Of a DNA stretch of 64,000 nucleotides, positions 47,411-57,796 are shown piece by piece. How positions within the stretch are numbered: the first letter of the stretch is position 1; each line of letters starts with the position of its first letter. The notes beneath the pieces are model-generated. The model was not told where the DNA came from. It worked only from the letters and a program-made list of their open reading frames with translations, and ran no database searches. The position numbers and the translations under genes were made by a program. This DNA is from Prosapia bicincta (lineage: Eukaryota > Arthropoda > Insecta > Hemiptera > Cercopidae): the NCBI GenBank assembly GCA_036971475.1, contig JBAIZL010000008.1:29893719-29957718 (forward strand), in the 5' to 3' direction.

Positions 47411-47618
47411 GGACTAGGAGACTGACAGACTTACCTTGGTAAGAGTCCACTCTGTAGTCTTGAAATAGAAACACATAAAAGCACTTAAACAATGATATAT
47501 TTCAACCTTACAGTGGTCTTTGTCAATCAAAGGAAAACACAAAAAGAAATATGAGAGAATGAAATAAAATCACTGATTGTGTAGAGTAGAAATCAGATGT
47601 CACAGATGCACAGATTAA

Positions 47619-47620
<2 letters not shown>

Positions 47621-47656
<36 letters not shown>
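47621..47656. repeat. (TA)n microsatellite
   Basis: Lies between the PLE endonuclease frame and its 3' arm. Confidence 0.95.
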
Positions 47657-47660
<4 letters not shown>

Positions 47661-47758
47661 TCCATGAGCATATGAGTGATTATAGTTTATATAAGTCTGT
47701 CAGGGGAAAAGAGATTGGAGACGTCTGAGGCTGTTGAGGGAAGAAAAAATGAATGGAT

Positions 47759-48271
47759 TTATCTGATGTTGAGGTTAGGGGATTCACTGGACTTGGTGTA
47801 CCACTGGTATGATAGTTCCCATCTTCTCAGTTCTGAGGGATTGCAATCAGGGGGGAGTGATTTAATTATTTTTGTGGTATAGCAGTCATCAAAAGTTGTG
47901 ATGTTGTGACTCGCAGCATGTTGAGCTGTTGGCCTATTCATATTCATAATTTTAACATCATGTCTGTGGCCATTCATTCTGATATTCAGACCATCCGTGG
48001 TCAGGCCTATGTACTGTGCTGAGCAAAGTTTACATTGTAGCTGGTATATGACATTTTTGAAAGTACAATTATGATGACCCTGTATTTTGAAGACCATTTT
48101 TGTTTTTTGGCTGTTGAAACTATTTGCTGAGGGGTGTATTGGACACGTCTTGCTTCTAGGTCTATTGCATGGGAAGGAGCCATGAGGAAGTTTGTGTGGC
48201 TTCTCTGCATCAGGGTCTGGTAGTTTAGGATGTACTAGGATGTTTTTCAAGTTGGGAGGTTGCTTTACCAA
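47759..48271 (-). CDS. PLE GIY-YIG endonuclease domain, open 170-codon frame
   Basis: The best-preserved transposon frame in the window. An upstream Cys/His cluster (PCNRPRSKTCPIH, residues 34-46) is followed by the GIY-YIG nuclease: NVIYQLQC (73-80), CSAQYIGLT (83-91) with YIG at 87-89, RMNGHRHD (98-105), PTAQH (114-118), and RRWELSY (149-155) with a Glu at 152 in the place of the catalytic Glu. It ends SPNLNIR, as usual for this domain. Known: this domain nicks target DNA for PLE retrotransposition in the nucleus. The frame lacks the RT part, which is only present as separate fragments, so the copy is 5'-truncated. It begins at an in-frame Met but the true protein would extend upstream. Confidence 0.85.
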   Translation of the reverse strand: MVKQPPNLKNILVHPKLPDPDAEKPHKLPHGSFPCNRPRSKTCPIHPSANSFNSQKTKMVFKIQGHHNCTFKNVIYQLQCKLCSAQYIGLTTDGLNIRMNGHRHDVKIMNMNRPTAQHAASHNITTFDDCYTTKIIKSLPPDCNPSELRRWELSYQWYTKSSESPNLNIR

Positions 48272-48289
48272 ATTTGCGGTGGATCGGTA

Positions 48290-49860
48290 TATCTCAAAGT
48301 TTTCTGTTGTGTTTAATTTGTTGTTTTTTTTTTTAGTGAAACATATTAAGGTACGTGTCTATATCAGTGTGTGTAATGTGTTCTGTATGTGAATGAGAGT
48401 TTGGGTTTATGTGCTTTTTATGTGTTCCTTGCATCATGTGTTGATATTTCCCCCTGTTTGATCTATGTAGAAGCTGAGGCAATGATCTTTTATACTCCTG
48501 CCCTGTCCTGTTGGTTCTGGAAAGTTTTTGTACTGTGTAGGTGTTTTTTAGTTGTGTTGGATGCTTAGAAGGTCACTTTGTATTAGCTATTACAGAATTA
48601 GAAGCAAGTTTTTGTGATGTATTTTTAAGTATTGTTATGTATTTTTGCATTTGTGTGTGTGTTTTTTCATGTTATGTGTGAGTTTTTTTTAGTATAATGT
48701 TATCTATCAATGTGTGTTTGTATCCATTTCTATAGGCTATGTTTTTTATTGTGCTGAAATATTGTCCTCATTTTTCATGGGTATGTTGATTACTCTGTAT
48801 ATCATTGAAGGGAAGGTGGCATATTTGTGTAGTATGGGGTGTTGTATGTAATTGGAAGTAATGTGTATAGCTGTGTCAGTGGTAGTGGGCTTTATATATA
48901 CTTAAAATGTTGTTTTTTTAGTTTTTGTGAGAATTAGGAAGCTGATAATATAAAGTGTGTACTTTAGGAAGCCTTGCCTAAAGTACATAAAAAAGGTAAA
49001 CCAATATGCCCACAAATAAATAACACACCACCCCTTCACACAAAATTACAAAACACCTTAACAAAATAATAAGAACTAACATCACATTTAATAATCACAC
49101 CAGCTTAAAAAGCAACATAGATCTTACACAAAAAACATACACATATCACATAACTTCACACCAGCATCATTTGACAAAACCAACCTACACCAACATACTC
49201 ATCAAAGAAACAATAAACATACTTAAACAAATGTTAGTAGAAACAACACACCAGACAACAACCAAAAAAGAAAAAAAACACTAACAGAAACGATCACATC
49301 ACATAGTTACTTCACATACAAAAACAAATACTACAATCAAAACAAAGTCCTACCAATGGTATCCCTCATTTCAAGCTTATTATATGAAATGTTTATACAC
49401 AATTATGAACAAAAAAATGTCATAAACAACAATAAATGTGCACATAGAATAATATATTGGTACAGATACGTAGATAACATCTTAATCCTATGAAAAGGCA
49501 ACACATGAAAGATAAACACTTTACACACAATGACATAAACTACACGCTCGAAACAGAACGACGTTGACTTACAATAAGTATACAAAACAACAACATTTTA
49601 AATATCTAGAAAGCCCACCCCCACTGACACAGTTATACACATTACTTCCAATTACCCCCATACAACACAAACATGCCACCTTCCACTCAATAATACATAG
49701 ACTAATCAACATACCCATGTACAATGAGGACAAAATAAACGAAATCAACACAATAAAATACGTAGCCTACAGAAATGCATTCAAACACATCTTGATTGAC
49801 AATATTTTATTCAAAAAAACAACACATACATAACAACAACAAAATAATAGCACACAAATA
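48290..49860. mobile_element. PLE debris: minus-strand part then plus-strand RT
   Basis: 48290-48960 repeats 34620-35300 (minus). At about 48965 orientation flips; 48970-49195 repeats 26660-26900 (plus). 49195-49860 gives plus-strand TLTETITSHSYFTYKNKYYN, then QNKVLPMVSLISSL (GLPMGSP block mutated), RYVDNILIL (YVDD to YVDN) and the conserved block at 49564-49833 (QHKHATFHSIIHRLINIPM). Catalytically dead. Confidence 0.75.
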
Positions 49861-49983
49861 CAAAAATACCATATTGATATAAAAATTGGGGACTAATTGG
49901 GGATGGTTGGGAGGTAGATCCAGAAGTCAGATTTTCGCGTCTATCTATTTTTTACATCATTCAATTTGTTCTCTTAGTTTACA

Positions 49984-49993
49984 CTCTCTCTCT

Positions 49994-50055
<62 letters not shown>
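49984..50055. repeat. (CT)n/(TA)n microsatellite
   Basis: Short CT run then TA. Confidence 0.95.
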
Positions 50056-50058
<3 letters not shown>

Positions 50059-50399
50059 TCTTGTTCAAATTTTCAGTCCGTAATAAATTACTTTTCAAAT
50101 ACATTTTTCAAAACTTGTATAGTGGATGACACTTGGCATTGATACAGTTTTTTCAAATATTAATTCATTTGCAATTTTTTATGTAAAATATGGTTTTTCA
50201 CAAATTTTGATTGAATTGAGCCTATAAAACAAAGGAGAGAAAAAGGTACTGTACTATCTCAGACCCCTGATATAACCTATAAAGGAAGGCGGTACAGACC
50301 GTGAAAGGTTGAGAACCGCTGCCTTAAACATCATTAGCTTATTTTATAATAAGTCATACAATAACTTATACAGAATTATGACAAGATTTTAGCGTCATT

Positions 50400-51120
50400 A
50401 TTTTTAAAAAATAATAATTAAATTGTTTTGGGAGATTATGTTTTCTAGTCAAGCGGACAAAAGACTGTATCTTTACAGTCTTTACATTAACATATCCAAC
50501 ACATCACAAAAAATAGCTTCCTCATTTTGTAATCGCAAGTACAAAGTAGGCTTTAGAATATCCAACACAACTAAAATACACCTACTCAATACAAAATCAC
50601 TCCAGAGCAAACACAACAGGTCAGGAGTATACAGGATCACATGTAACGACTGCCCCAGTTTCTACATAAGTCAAACAAGGAGAAACAACACCACATAATA
50701 CAAGAAACACATAAAAGACATAAGAAACACACAACCCAAACTCTCATTTACATACAGAACATACTACACACACCAATATAGACACTTATCCTAATGTCCT
50801 TCACTACATCAAAAAAGAAACAAACTAAATACAGCAGAAAACTAGGAAAATATAGTTAATACTATATTTGAACACATAATTAACAACTAGTCTATGAGCA
50901 ATAACACTCCACAGAGCACCAATACACCACAGACTCAAACCAACAAAACACACCTGACCAACCGTCTTTACTCTGACCAACAGCATTGACCAACAGCAAT
51001 CCACCTAATACGAAACATATCTTCTCAAAGGAATATCAGTAACTATTGGTTTTTTACAGTAAGTAGTGGCCAAGTGATACCAATAGCAGTATATTAACAA
51101 AACCTCAAGATATGCAGCAC
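50400..51120 (+). pseudogene. PLE GIY-YIG fragment
   Basis: Frame 50423-50698 reads KYKVGFRISNTTKIHLLNTK, then SGVYRITCNDCPSFYISQTR: GIY and YIS in place of the GIY-YIG pair. Downstream DNA ends with the PLE phrase 'aaacctcaagatatgcagca'. Confidence 0.75.
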
Positions 51121-51229
51121 AAAATAATTGATATTTGAGGTAACGACACATGAAATAAGGACATTATATTTCTGTGATAAAATATTAGTATGATAAATAA
51201 TTTCTTCTTATAATTACAAATTTACAAAG

Positions 51230-51465
51230 ATAAACTCCAAGCACCCGGCAGGACAAACTGGTCGCAACTTCCAACAAAGATTAAAAGAGCACATTCAACC
51301 AATAAAACACAACAAAGACTCAGAATTCGCTAATCACTTAAATGAGATCAGTTGTGGTCTGAGTTGACAATGGGACAAATCTCCCGAAACGGCCGTTCTC
51401 AACAAATATAAGTAAGTGCTACTACAGGCAAGTTGTAAAATATTTACAAGTGTTTTAGTTCAAAT
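51230..51465 (+). mobile_element. PLE GIY-YIG end joined to a hammerhead-like terminus
   Basis: 51239-51350 reads PAGQTGRNFQQRLKEHIQPI then KHNKDSEFANHL, the C-terminal half of GIY-YIG. At 51351 it passes into the terminal sequence with TTGACAA (51364-51370), GGGA/TCCC stem, GAAAC (51386-51390). A single, non-inverted copy that shows the palindrome arms are PLE 3' ends. Confidence 0.75.
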
Positions 51466-51544
51466 TGTCATAAACTAATGTAAAGTTATTAACAATGAGG
51501 AAAACGCTAATAATGGAGGGAAAGCAGTTTTTCATTTCCTATGG

Positions 51545-52190
51545 ATTTTAACAAGAAAATATATTTCAAAATGCCGAAGAAATATACTGTTACTACAGAC
51601 ATATCTTTACATATTGCTTATAACAATGTGTATAAATGTATAGTGATAAATGAAGTTAATTATGAGAGACGCCACTATCGGGAGACGAATTTCTTTGTCA
51701 ATCTCTGTATAAGCTTAAGCTCCAAGTACAAAATAGGATCAGTTTTCGAAACTAGCGATCTAATTTACGTATGAATTAAGGGCTACTATAGACATGTGTT
51801 TACATATTGCTTATAACAATGTGTATAAAAGAGTATACTGATAAATGAGGTTAAATATGAGAGACGCAATAATCGGGAGCCAAATCTCCTTGTCAAAGCG
51901 TCTATAGGCTCCGAGTACATAAATGGACTCAGCATCCGAAACTGGCCACCTAATTTATATATGTAAGTATATATGTATATATAAGTAAGTATTTACATAT
52001 TACTTATAATAATATGTATAAGTGTATGCTGGTTAATGAGGTTAAATATGAGAGACGCAATAACCGGGAAAAAAATTTCCTTGTCAAACTGTGTATAGGC
52101 TTAAGCTCTGAGTACATAAATAGACTCAGCTTCCGAAACTGGCGATCTAATTTACGTATGAAATATGTGCTACTATATTCAATTGTGTAT
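51545..52190. repeat. Three ~210-bp tandem repeats containing an inverted hammerhead-like arm
   Basis: Units start near 51590, 51795 and 52000 with 'catattgcttataacaatgt'. Within each, the complement of 'gggagacgaatttctttgtc' resembles the TTGACAA...TCCCGA segment of PLE termini, followed by 'ccgaaact' on the plus strand. Divergence between units is moderate. Frames through them (51541-51774, 52014-52199) repeat each other and are not taken as genes. Confidence 0.65.
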
Positions 52191-52439
52191 AGGTACTAGT
52201 GTATACTAGTAGATCAAGTAAATCATAGATAAGATTTATGCAACATTGTTTTACTAAGGAATAACATTTTACTACTTATTCTTGTCATTTCACTTTAAAT
52301 CGCTACAAAATAACTGTCCATCGCTTCGGCTGAGTAACAAATGTAAAAAAAAAAAATTCCATCTTGTGTCAGTCAGATAGAAAATGACATAATTGTATAT
52401 CTTTAATAATTGTGTGCAACAGTCGAAAAAGAAAGTACA

Positions 52440-52600
52440 ACAGGCTGTGTACTCACGTAGTGACGTATACAGTTTTAATTCCTCTGAAAACCGTTAGGTG
52501 TTTTGGGTAAAATCGTGGTAGCCATTATTTCTATTTGCTCCGAATTTCAAGCGATCTCAGATTTTTTCTAATTACACTTAAGTTGAAGCCAACTTTTAAC
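52440..52600 (+). promoter_or_regulatory. Possible promoter/5' UTR of the gene starting at 52601
   Basis: Upstream of the exon the sequence is less AT-rich than its surroundings and contains 'cacgtagtgacgtatac' (52454-52470) with a TGACGTA CRE-like site. No TATA box at the right distance was evident. Position and composition only. Confidence 0.25.
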
Positions 52601-52670
52601 ATGGACGACGAAAATGACACACCAATCGTCAAAATTTTGAAACAACTCAAACACGAAGCACGTCTTTTAG
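52601..52670 (+). CDS. Putative first coding exon of unknown gene
   Basis: ATG in 'aacatggac' context opens a 23-codon frame, MDDENDTPIVKILKQLKHEA then RLL, plus one base, to 'ttttag|gtaagt', a consensus donor. It ends in phase 1 with G, so joining to the 75-bp exon at 57722 (begins AA) makes GAA and continues RLL-E-TLEEEEFF. Codon composition (GAC, ATC, GTC, CGT) is unlike the surrounding introns. Acidic start then basic amphipathic stretch; no signal peptide. Start chosen as the only in-frame ATG after the upstream AT-rich 5' region. Family not recognised. This is the only copy of this exon found in the window. Confidence 0.6.
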
Positions 52671-54591
52671 GTAAGTTTTCAGTTTGTAGGATTTTATAAC
52701 CCATAAAAATATCTTGGTTTCATTGAGTAAAAATATTTTCTTTCCCTATGAACAAAAACGATTTCTTTTTTTATTTTTCTGCTCAAGGATTTAATTTTAA
52801 TAGAAACCTTGTAATATGATGAGTTTAATAATTTTCTAAAAGTGTTTATCATTAATTTGTCTATGCAATTTTAAGATCATCAAACAGTTTTAACCTCTTA
52901 CTTATAATATTTGAAACGGATTAGGCCAGATATAAAATAAACATATTTTTATTTTAAGTAAAGTTAGTTAACACTATGCAGGTAAGGGATGTGGGTAGGG
53001 ATTACAAGCAGCCTATAACTTTTCATATTATTTTACTAAAATACGTTTATTTTGAGGGGGAGTTGGTAACTCAGGCAAAGTTTATATGTTTAGGTCTACC
53101 TATTGGAAATTTTATTCTCAATTCTGTAAGTTCATTGGAAGTATCTCTGAATATCTTGTCACTACACTAAAGTATATATTAAAACCGTCTATAATGTCCA
53201 GTTCTTAAGCTCTTTATTTGTGTGCACTTTGCATGTTTAGCAAATTATCACAGTTTTATATTAGGCTTACTTAGTCTGTTGTAAATGAAAAATGTCCTAA
53301 TTATCATGAAATGTTAGTTCCTTGTTATGATATACCTCTGTCCATAAAGAGGAAACATAAAATGACAAAGAAAACATTGTGGGCTCTAAGTAAAAATTAG
53401 CTTAAAATTAGCCTAAAGCCTACTTTGTCCTTGATCTTACTTGTTCTTATATATCAGAAACATGAAAGATCACCAGCTTGCAAAAAACTAAAACACTACT
53501 TTTATTCAAGTTTTGTTATTTATTTGTGCGGTTGTTATAGTTTATCCTGAATTATTTTTAGAATTAGATGACTAATATCTATCATGATTTATTTACTGAA
53601 GGAGTTTAATCCTAATTGTAGCTTCATTTCACATTTAGTAACCTTCCCTGTATTTCTAACCATTCTCTCTGATCAGAAAACCGACAGTATTTTACAAAGC
53701 TACAAACACATGTAATGAAAGATTCAAGCTGAAAAAATATTAACTACAAATATCCTATGTTGCCTTCAAGTTGAATTAATTTAGTGAAAAACTGCTTAAT
53801 ACAAGAAAAAAATAGACATGTCAAGTATTATACAAAACTTTACCACAAGTAAGTGTTTTTTAGTATTTATTAAGGATTCATTTATTTAATCCTCAAAGGA
53901 TTAAAAATTTTTTATGTTTTCAAAACATTGAAGTGTTTATACATGCACAATTTGGAGCTGATTTTTTTTCATACGACTTATCAAATTATCCATGTTAATA
54001 GAAATGTTTCAAACTAATAATTTTAATTTGGGCTATTCCTGATGTTTTTATAGATTTTACGAATACCATTCATGAATTTGCTATAGTTAAAATATCAGTT
54101 TCTGTAATTATCCATAGCATGAGCTTTTTTAGCAAACAATAAAGAAAGATACACCGCAATAAAGAAGTCAAGTTTTATCAATGACACTTATTTTAGTAAA
54201 CAAACCCATCAGGCCTAATACTGCCAATGACATAAATGTTTTGGTGTAAAATCATTGTAATCAGTTATACGTAGAAATAATTATTGAAATGTAAGTGCTA
54301 ATTCTTTTCTGTTACGCAACCTACTTAACTTCATATCTACATGAGCATATATACCCAACTCTTTGCATTGGTATTAATATCTAACATAATCATTTAGCAG
54401 CTTACTTTCTGCTCATAAATCTTCTGATATATTTATAAATAATTGTTGTATAACTTATTGGAATATTAGGAATTTACTTTGCTGACTTGTTTTGTAATTG
54501 TTGTTTCATTATGAAAGCTACCCGCTTTAAAAATGCTTCAGAGCAGTAGGAGATTGGTGCTATATCACTTAGTTATAACACAAATATTTAT
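52671..54591. other. Intron 1, first part
   Basis: AT-rich, no placed repeats. The 64-codon plus frame at 52976 has no support. Confidence 0.5.
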
Positions 54592-54802
54592 TAAACACTT
54601 GTAATATTTACAAACTTGCCTATAGTAGCACTAACTTATGTTTGTTGAGGACAACCATTTCGAGAGATGTGTCCCATTGTCAACACAGACCATAACTCGA
54701 GTTACGGTCTGAGTTGACAATGGGACACATCTCCCGAAACGGTCGTCCTCAACAAATATAAGTGCTACTATGGGCAAGTTTGTAAATAATACAAGTGTTT
54801 AG
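54592..54802. mobile_element. Palindromic PLE-terminal element in intron 1
   Basis: Arms meet at 'aactcgagtt' (about 54693-54702). The right arm has TTGACAA (54714-54720), GGGA/TCCC, GAAAC (54736-54740), a C-G pair closing a GGTC loop, then GTC (54745-54747) and CTCA pairing with TGAG upstream: the full hammerhead outline with two core substitutions. The left arm repeats it on the minus strand with more changes. Confidence 0.75.
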
Positions 54803-54974
54803 TGAAAACTAGTAGCTCACGTGAAGATGGAATCAAAAAAATATTAACTATTTATTATGTTACATGATTTTTAGATTGGTGTCTATGTTAGTCTGTGATT
54901 GTAGTGTGTTTTGTATGTGTATGGCGAAATTTGATTTGGGTTGTGTCTTTTTTATGTGTTTTATTTGTTTGATG

Positions 54975-55190
54975 CATATTGTGGTAAATGTTCTCCCTGT
55001 TTGTCCTATGTAAAAGCTGGAACAGTTGTTGTATGTAATTTTTTAAAGGCCTGCCCTGTCGTGCTTATCCTGGTGTGTTTTGGAACTGTGTAGGTGTTTT
55101 TAAATTGTGTTGGTATTTTTGCCAAGTTAATACAAAAAGAGTGTAATTTATACAAAAACCTCATGATGTACAATACAAAAACTGCCAAGT
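54975..55190 (-). pseudogene. PLE GIY-YIG fragment (unit D)
   Basis: Minus strand reads the YKITYYN-like core in broken frames next to the PLE tail phrase 'cctcatgatgtacaataca'. Orthologous to the segments at 26930 and 37310. Confidence 0.65.
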
Positions 55191-55261
55191 CTTATTTATT
55201 TTGAATATAATCAATGAAATCAAGATGATTACAACAATCATCTTCTACCATACATGCATGC

Positions 55262-55288
<27 letters not shown>
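55262..55288. repeat. (TA)n microsatellite
   Basis: Short orthologue of the tracts at 27203 and 37597. Confidence 0.95.
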
Positions 55289-55292
<4 letters not shown>

Positions 55293-55385
55293 ATCAAACG
55301 TGTTTTCCTGTTAGAATATTTTTAAGATTAAATAATATATACTAATACAGGAATATTTAATTTATTGAATAATACACTCAAAGCT

Positions 55386-55486
55386 TTTCGTTGGTTGACA
55401 TTACCAACATCCTCAGGAATTACAATATTAAGAATGATAAAAGAACTGTCCATCCATGAGGATGTTGGTAATGTCAACCAACGAAA
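55386..55486. ncRNA. Inverted pair of hammerhead-like cores
   Basis: 55386-55415 and 55457-55486 are perfect 30-base inverted copies. Minus-strand copy: CTGAGGA (55416-55410), stem GTTGGT/ACCAAC, GAAA (55389-55386), then AAGCTTT as in unit B. The plus-strand copy starts ATGAGGA, so the first core base is lost. The first copy keeps every core base tested. The second joins directly to the pogo element ('acgaaaataaacggac'). No experimental or model-based proof of ribozyme activity. Confidence 0.5.
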
Positions 55487-55487
55487 A

Positions 55488-56584
55488 TAAACGGACACAA
55501 ATGGCTCTTGATATTTTGTCCGGCCCTGAGAGGTGCTCGTTTAGTGGAAGTGTTTTAAGAATCAGTGAAGAAGAAATACAGTATTAATTCACTACACACT
55601 TATTTCTAATCCAATACATAATAGGCTACAGTATTTAACCAATACTAATGTATTAAGATATTTATTACTAATACTAATGTACAGTATTTAATTAATAATG
55701 TAAGCTACCTTTTTATAAATACAGTATACAGTACAATAAATACTGTACTGTACTGTTATTAAATATAAATTCTAAAGCAAATTTAAGAAACCCTGAAACA
55801 ATACAGTAACACACTACTCTACATTAATTTAATTTTTTTATTGTTTGTGCTGTACTCGTTTTACCTATCTTAAAACGCTCTGCAATTTTCCTAACACCAC
55901 ATTTTTCAATGTCGGCATAATGAATTACGGCTACATTTTCCTGCAGGCTCATACATTTGCAAGAAGCCATTATTGAAATTTCAAAAATACAGTACTATAA
56001 TTTTTTGTTGTGAAACCATCACCAGTGCTGTAAAAAGATACATTATAGTATACAGTACAGAACTGTAAACCAGAACTACAGTAAATTACCCATATACACT
56101 AAGAACAAGTGCTCATATTAGGACTGGAGCACAGTCCTCAGTCCATGCGTAAGGTCGCTATGGTATTGGACTATGGGATTGTTTTTGTAAAGGTATGCAC
56201 TTCTCTAGACTCCTTTGTAAACATACTCATACAAGAATTTCTCGGAATGGTACTGTTTCCATTGCCTTTGCACAGCTTGAACGGAAGAAACAAATCAATA
56301 AATGTGCTACCGAGTATGCAGAAGCAAGTGTAGAAATTCGATTCTGTCTACTGGTTGTATAAGCAGTTATTTCAGATACATTTTTCAGTACATTTGTCCA
56401 CATATCAGAAGTTCAAACAACAAAAAAAGCACCATTTGCTGTCTGTTGTCCGTCTAATGGAGTGTCTGTTCAAAGAAGGGAAAAATCCTATGTACGTATT
56501 ATTTAATTTTTGGATTCCCATAAAAATGTCCATTCAAGAGAGGTGTTTATAAGTTGGAAGTGTCGGATCAGGGAGAATTCACTG
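55488..56584 (-). mobile_element. Non-autonomous pogo/Tigger element (unit D)
   Basis: The right end is 'gggagaattcactg' (56571-56584) followed by TA; the left terminus is lost at the hammerhead palindrome. Minus strand 55815-55975 encodes MAS(R/C)KCMSLQ then ADIEKCGVRKIAERFKIGKT, the N-terminal HTH of pogo/CENP-B-type transposases, then a stop. No DDE domain remains, so this is a deletion derivative retaining the DNA-binding start. Confidence 0.75.
55815..55970 (-). pseudogene. Pogo/Tigger HTH-domain fragment
   Basis: About 50 codons open from an ATG near 55970: VIHYADIEKCGVRKIAERFK then IGKTSTAQTIKKLN-stop. The motif VRKIAERFKIGKT is the recognition-helix region of CENP-B-type HTH domains. 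Units B and C carry the same segment with breaks. Confidence 0.7.
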
Positions 56585-56804
56585 TATATATCACTTTCAC
56601 TATATGTATTGGTATCTAAGAGAGTTAACTCTCAAAGATTGATAGTATTTAATAAGATCCTTGTTTAAGTACATATTATAGCGAAAGTAATCAGTGAATA
56701 CAAGAAAACAGTGGTGCAAAGTTAAAGATACACACACAGACATATATAAATTGGTTTTTATAATATATTGTACTCATAATGCAAAGAGATTTCAAGTCAC
56801 TTAC

Positions 56805-56922
56805 CTTCATTATATTCTTTGGAATGAACAACTTCATAGCCAATAGTTGGTTTCAGTTCAAGATGTAGCATTATGGTATTTGACAAATATTCCAAAACAT
56901 TGTTTTCTGTACAACCTTTACA
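56805..56922 (-). other. Candidate minus-strand 118-bp exon, open only in unit D
   Basis: Minus strand: 'catatactag' acceptor and 'gaag|gtaagtgac' donor bound 39 codons plus one base: CKGCTENNVLEYLSNTIMLH then LELKPTIGYEVVHSKEYNE. Unit B has a one-base insertion in 'aacttattgg'; unit C has TAA after EVVH. The donor is kept in all three copies (gtaaggg in C). It lies on the strand opposite to exons 52601 and 57722, inside their intron, so it would belong to another gene. A 39-codon open stretch can occur by chance; the splice sites are the main support. Family not recognised. Confidence 0.35.
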
Positions 56923-57721
56923 CTAGTATATGAAGCACTGGTATATTCTAGAGCTTTCAGACCATAAGCATAGTAATAATATGTGAAACTAGTAGCGAAA
57001 TTTCAAATCAGTACATTCATTATTGCTCTCCAGTTTAAAAGATTTTCCCTGATTATTAAATAACAAAAACTTTATCTCATCCATAATTATAGGAGTATAC
57101 TTAGCAACATGATGTGTTGTTCATAGAGTTTTGCAGTTTTAGTGATCTATTTCTTGTATTTGAAGGCTACATTGCCTTTAAATTTGTATTATTAACAATT
57201 TAATGTATTTTTTCATCCATATGATGGGGAGTGAACGACAGGAATATGTTCTTTGCACTTATAGGCCAAATTTCTTCTTCTTTGTCACTTATTATTATTG
57301 AAAAATATACATTCTTTTTCTATTTATATTTGCCAATATACAAATTTCATGTTCATCCTTGCTATATCCAAAATATTCAATACAATAAGAAAATGTTAAT
57401 TAGGCTAAATACTTTTTATAATAATAAGGCTCATCCTGCTCATGTGTATTATTCAAATAGAATTACTAAATTTTACTAACAAAAATTGCTCAAATGTTAT
57501 AAGACAAAATTGAATTACATTAACCTGAGTATCCATCAGCTGTGACAGAAAATAATAATTCATTGTTCTGTGGATTAACATTCTTGGCTTAGCTGTCATT
57601 CGATTTTTATCATGGTGGTGGATATTTCAATAATTACTTTCCTTATTTATTACAATGTTTGCTTTAAATTATATTATCCATCTATGTGAATATTTGTTGT
57701 ATTTTTTTACAACTGTTTCAG

Positions 57722-57796
57722 AAACATTGGAAGAGGAAGAATTCTTTTCCGCCTATAAAAGAATTATGCAAACGTTGCATGATCTTCGTATTAATG
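57722..57796 (+). CDS. 75-bp phase-1 exon (copy 3), second exon of the gene starting at 52601
   Basis: 'actgtttcag' acceptor, 75 bp, 'gtatgtaac' donor. With the G from exon 1 it encodes ETLEEEEFFSAYKRIMQTL then HDLRIN, ending in phase 1 (G). Identical in length, phase and core motif to 8374-8448 and 22050-22124. Predicted start of the protein: 23 residues of exon 1 then these 25. Sits in the 3.9-kb block that units B and C lack, so those units cannot encode this part. The likely downstream exon is the 155-bp homologue at 62146, which is broken in this unit. It may therefore be spliced differently or be dead. Confidence 0.65.

Noticed and set aside
55815..56584. An autonomous Tigger gene in unit D
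   Set aside because: Only the HTH start is present and it stops after about 50 codons; no DDE block follows before the terminal repeat.
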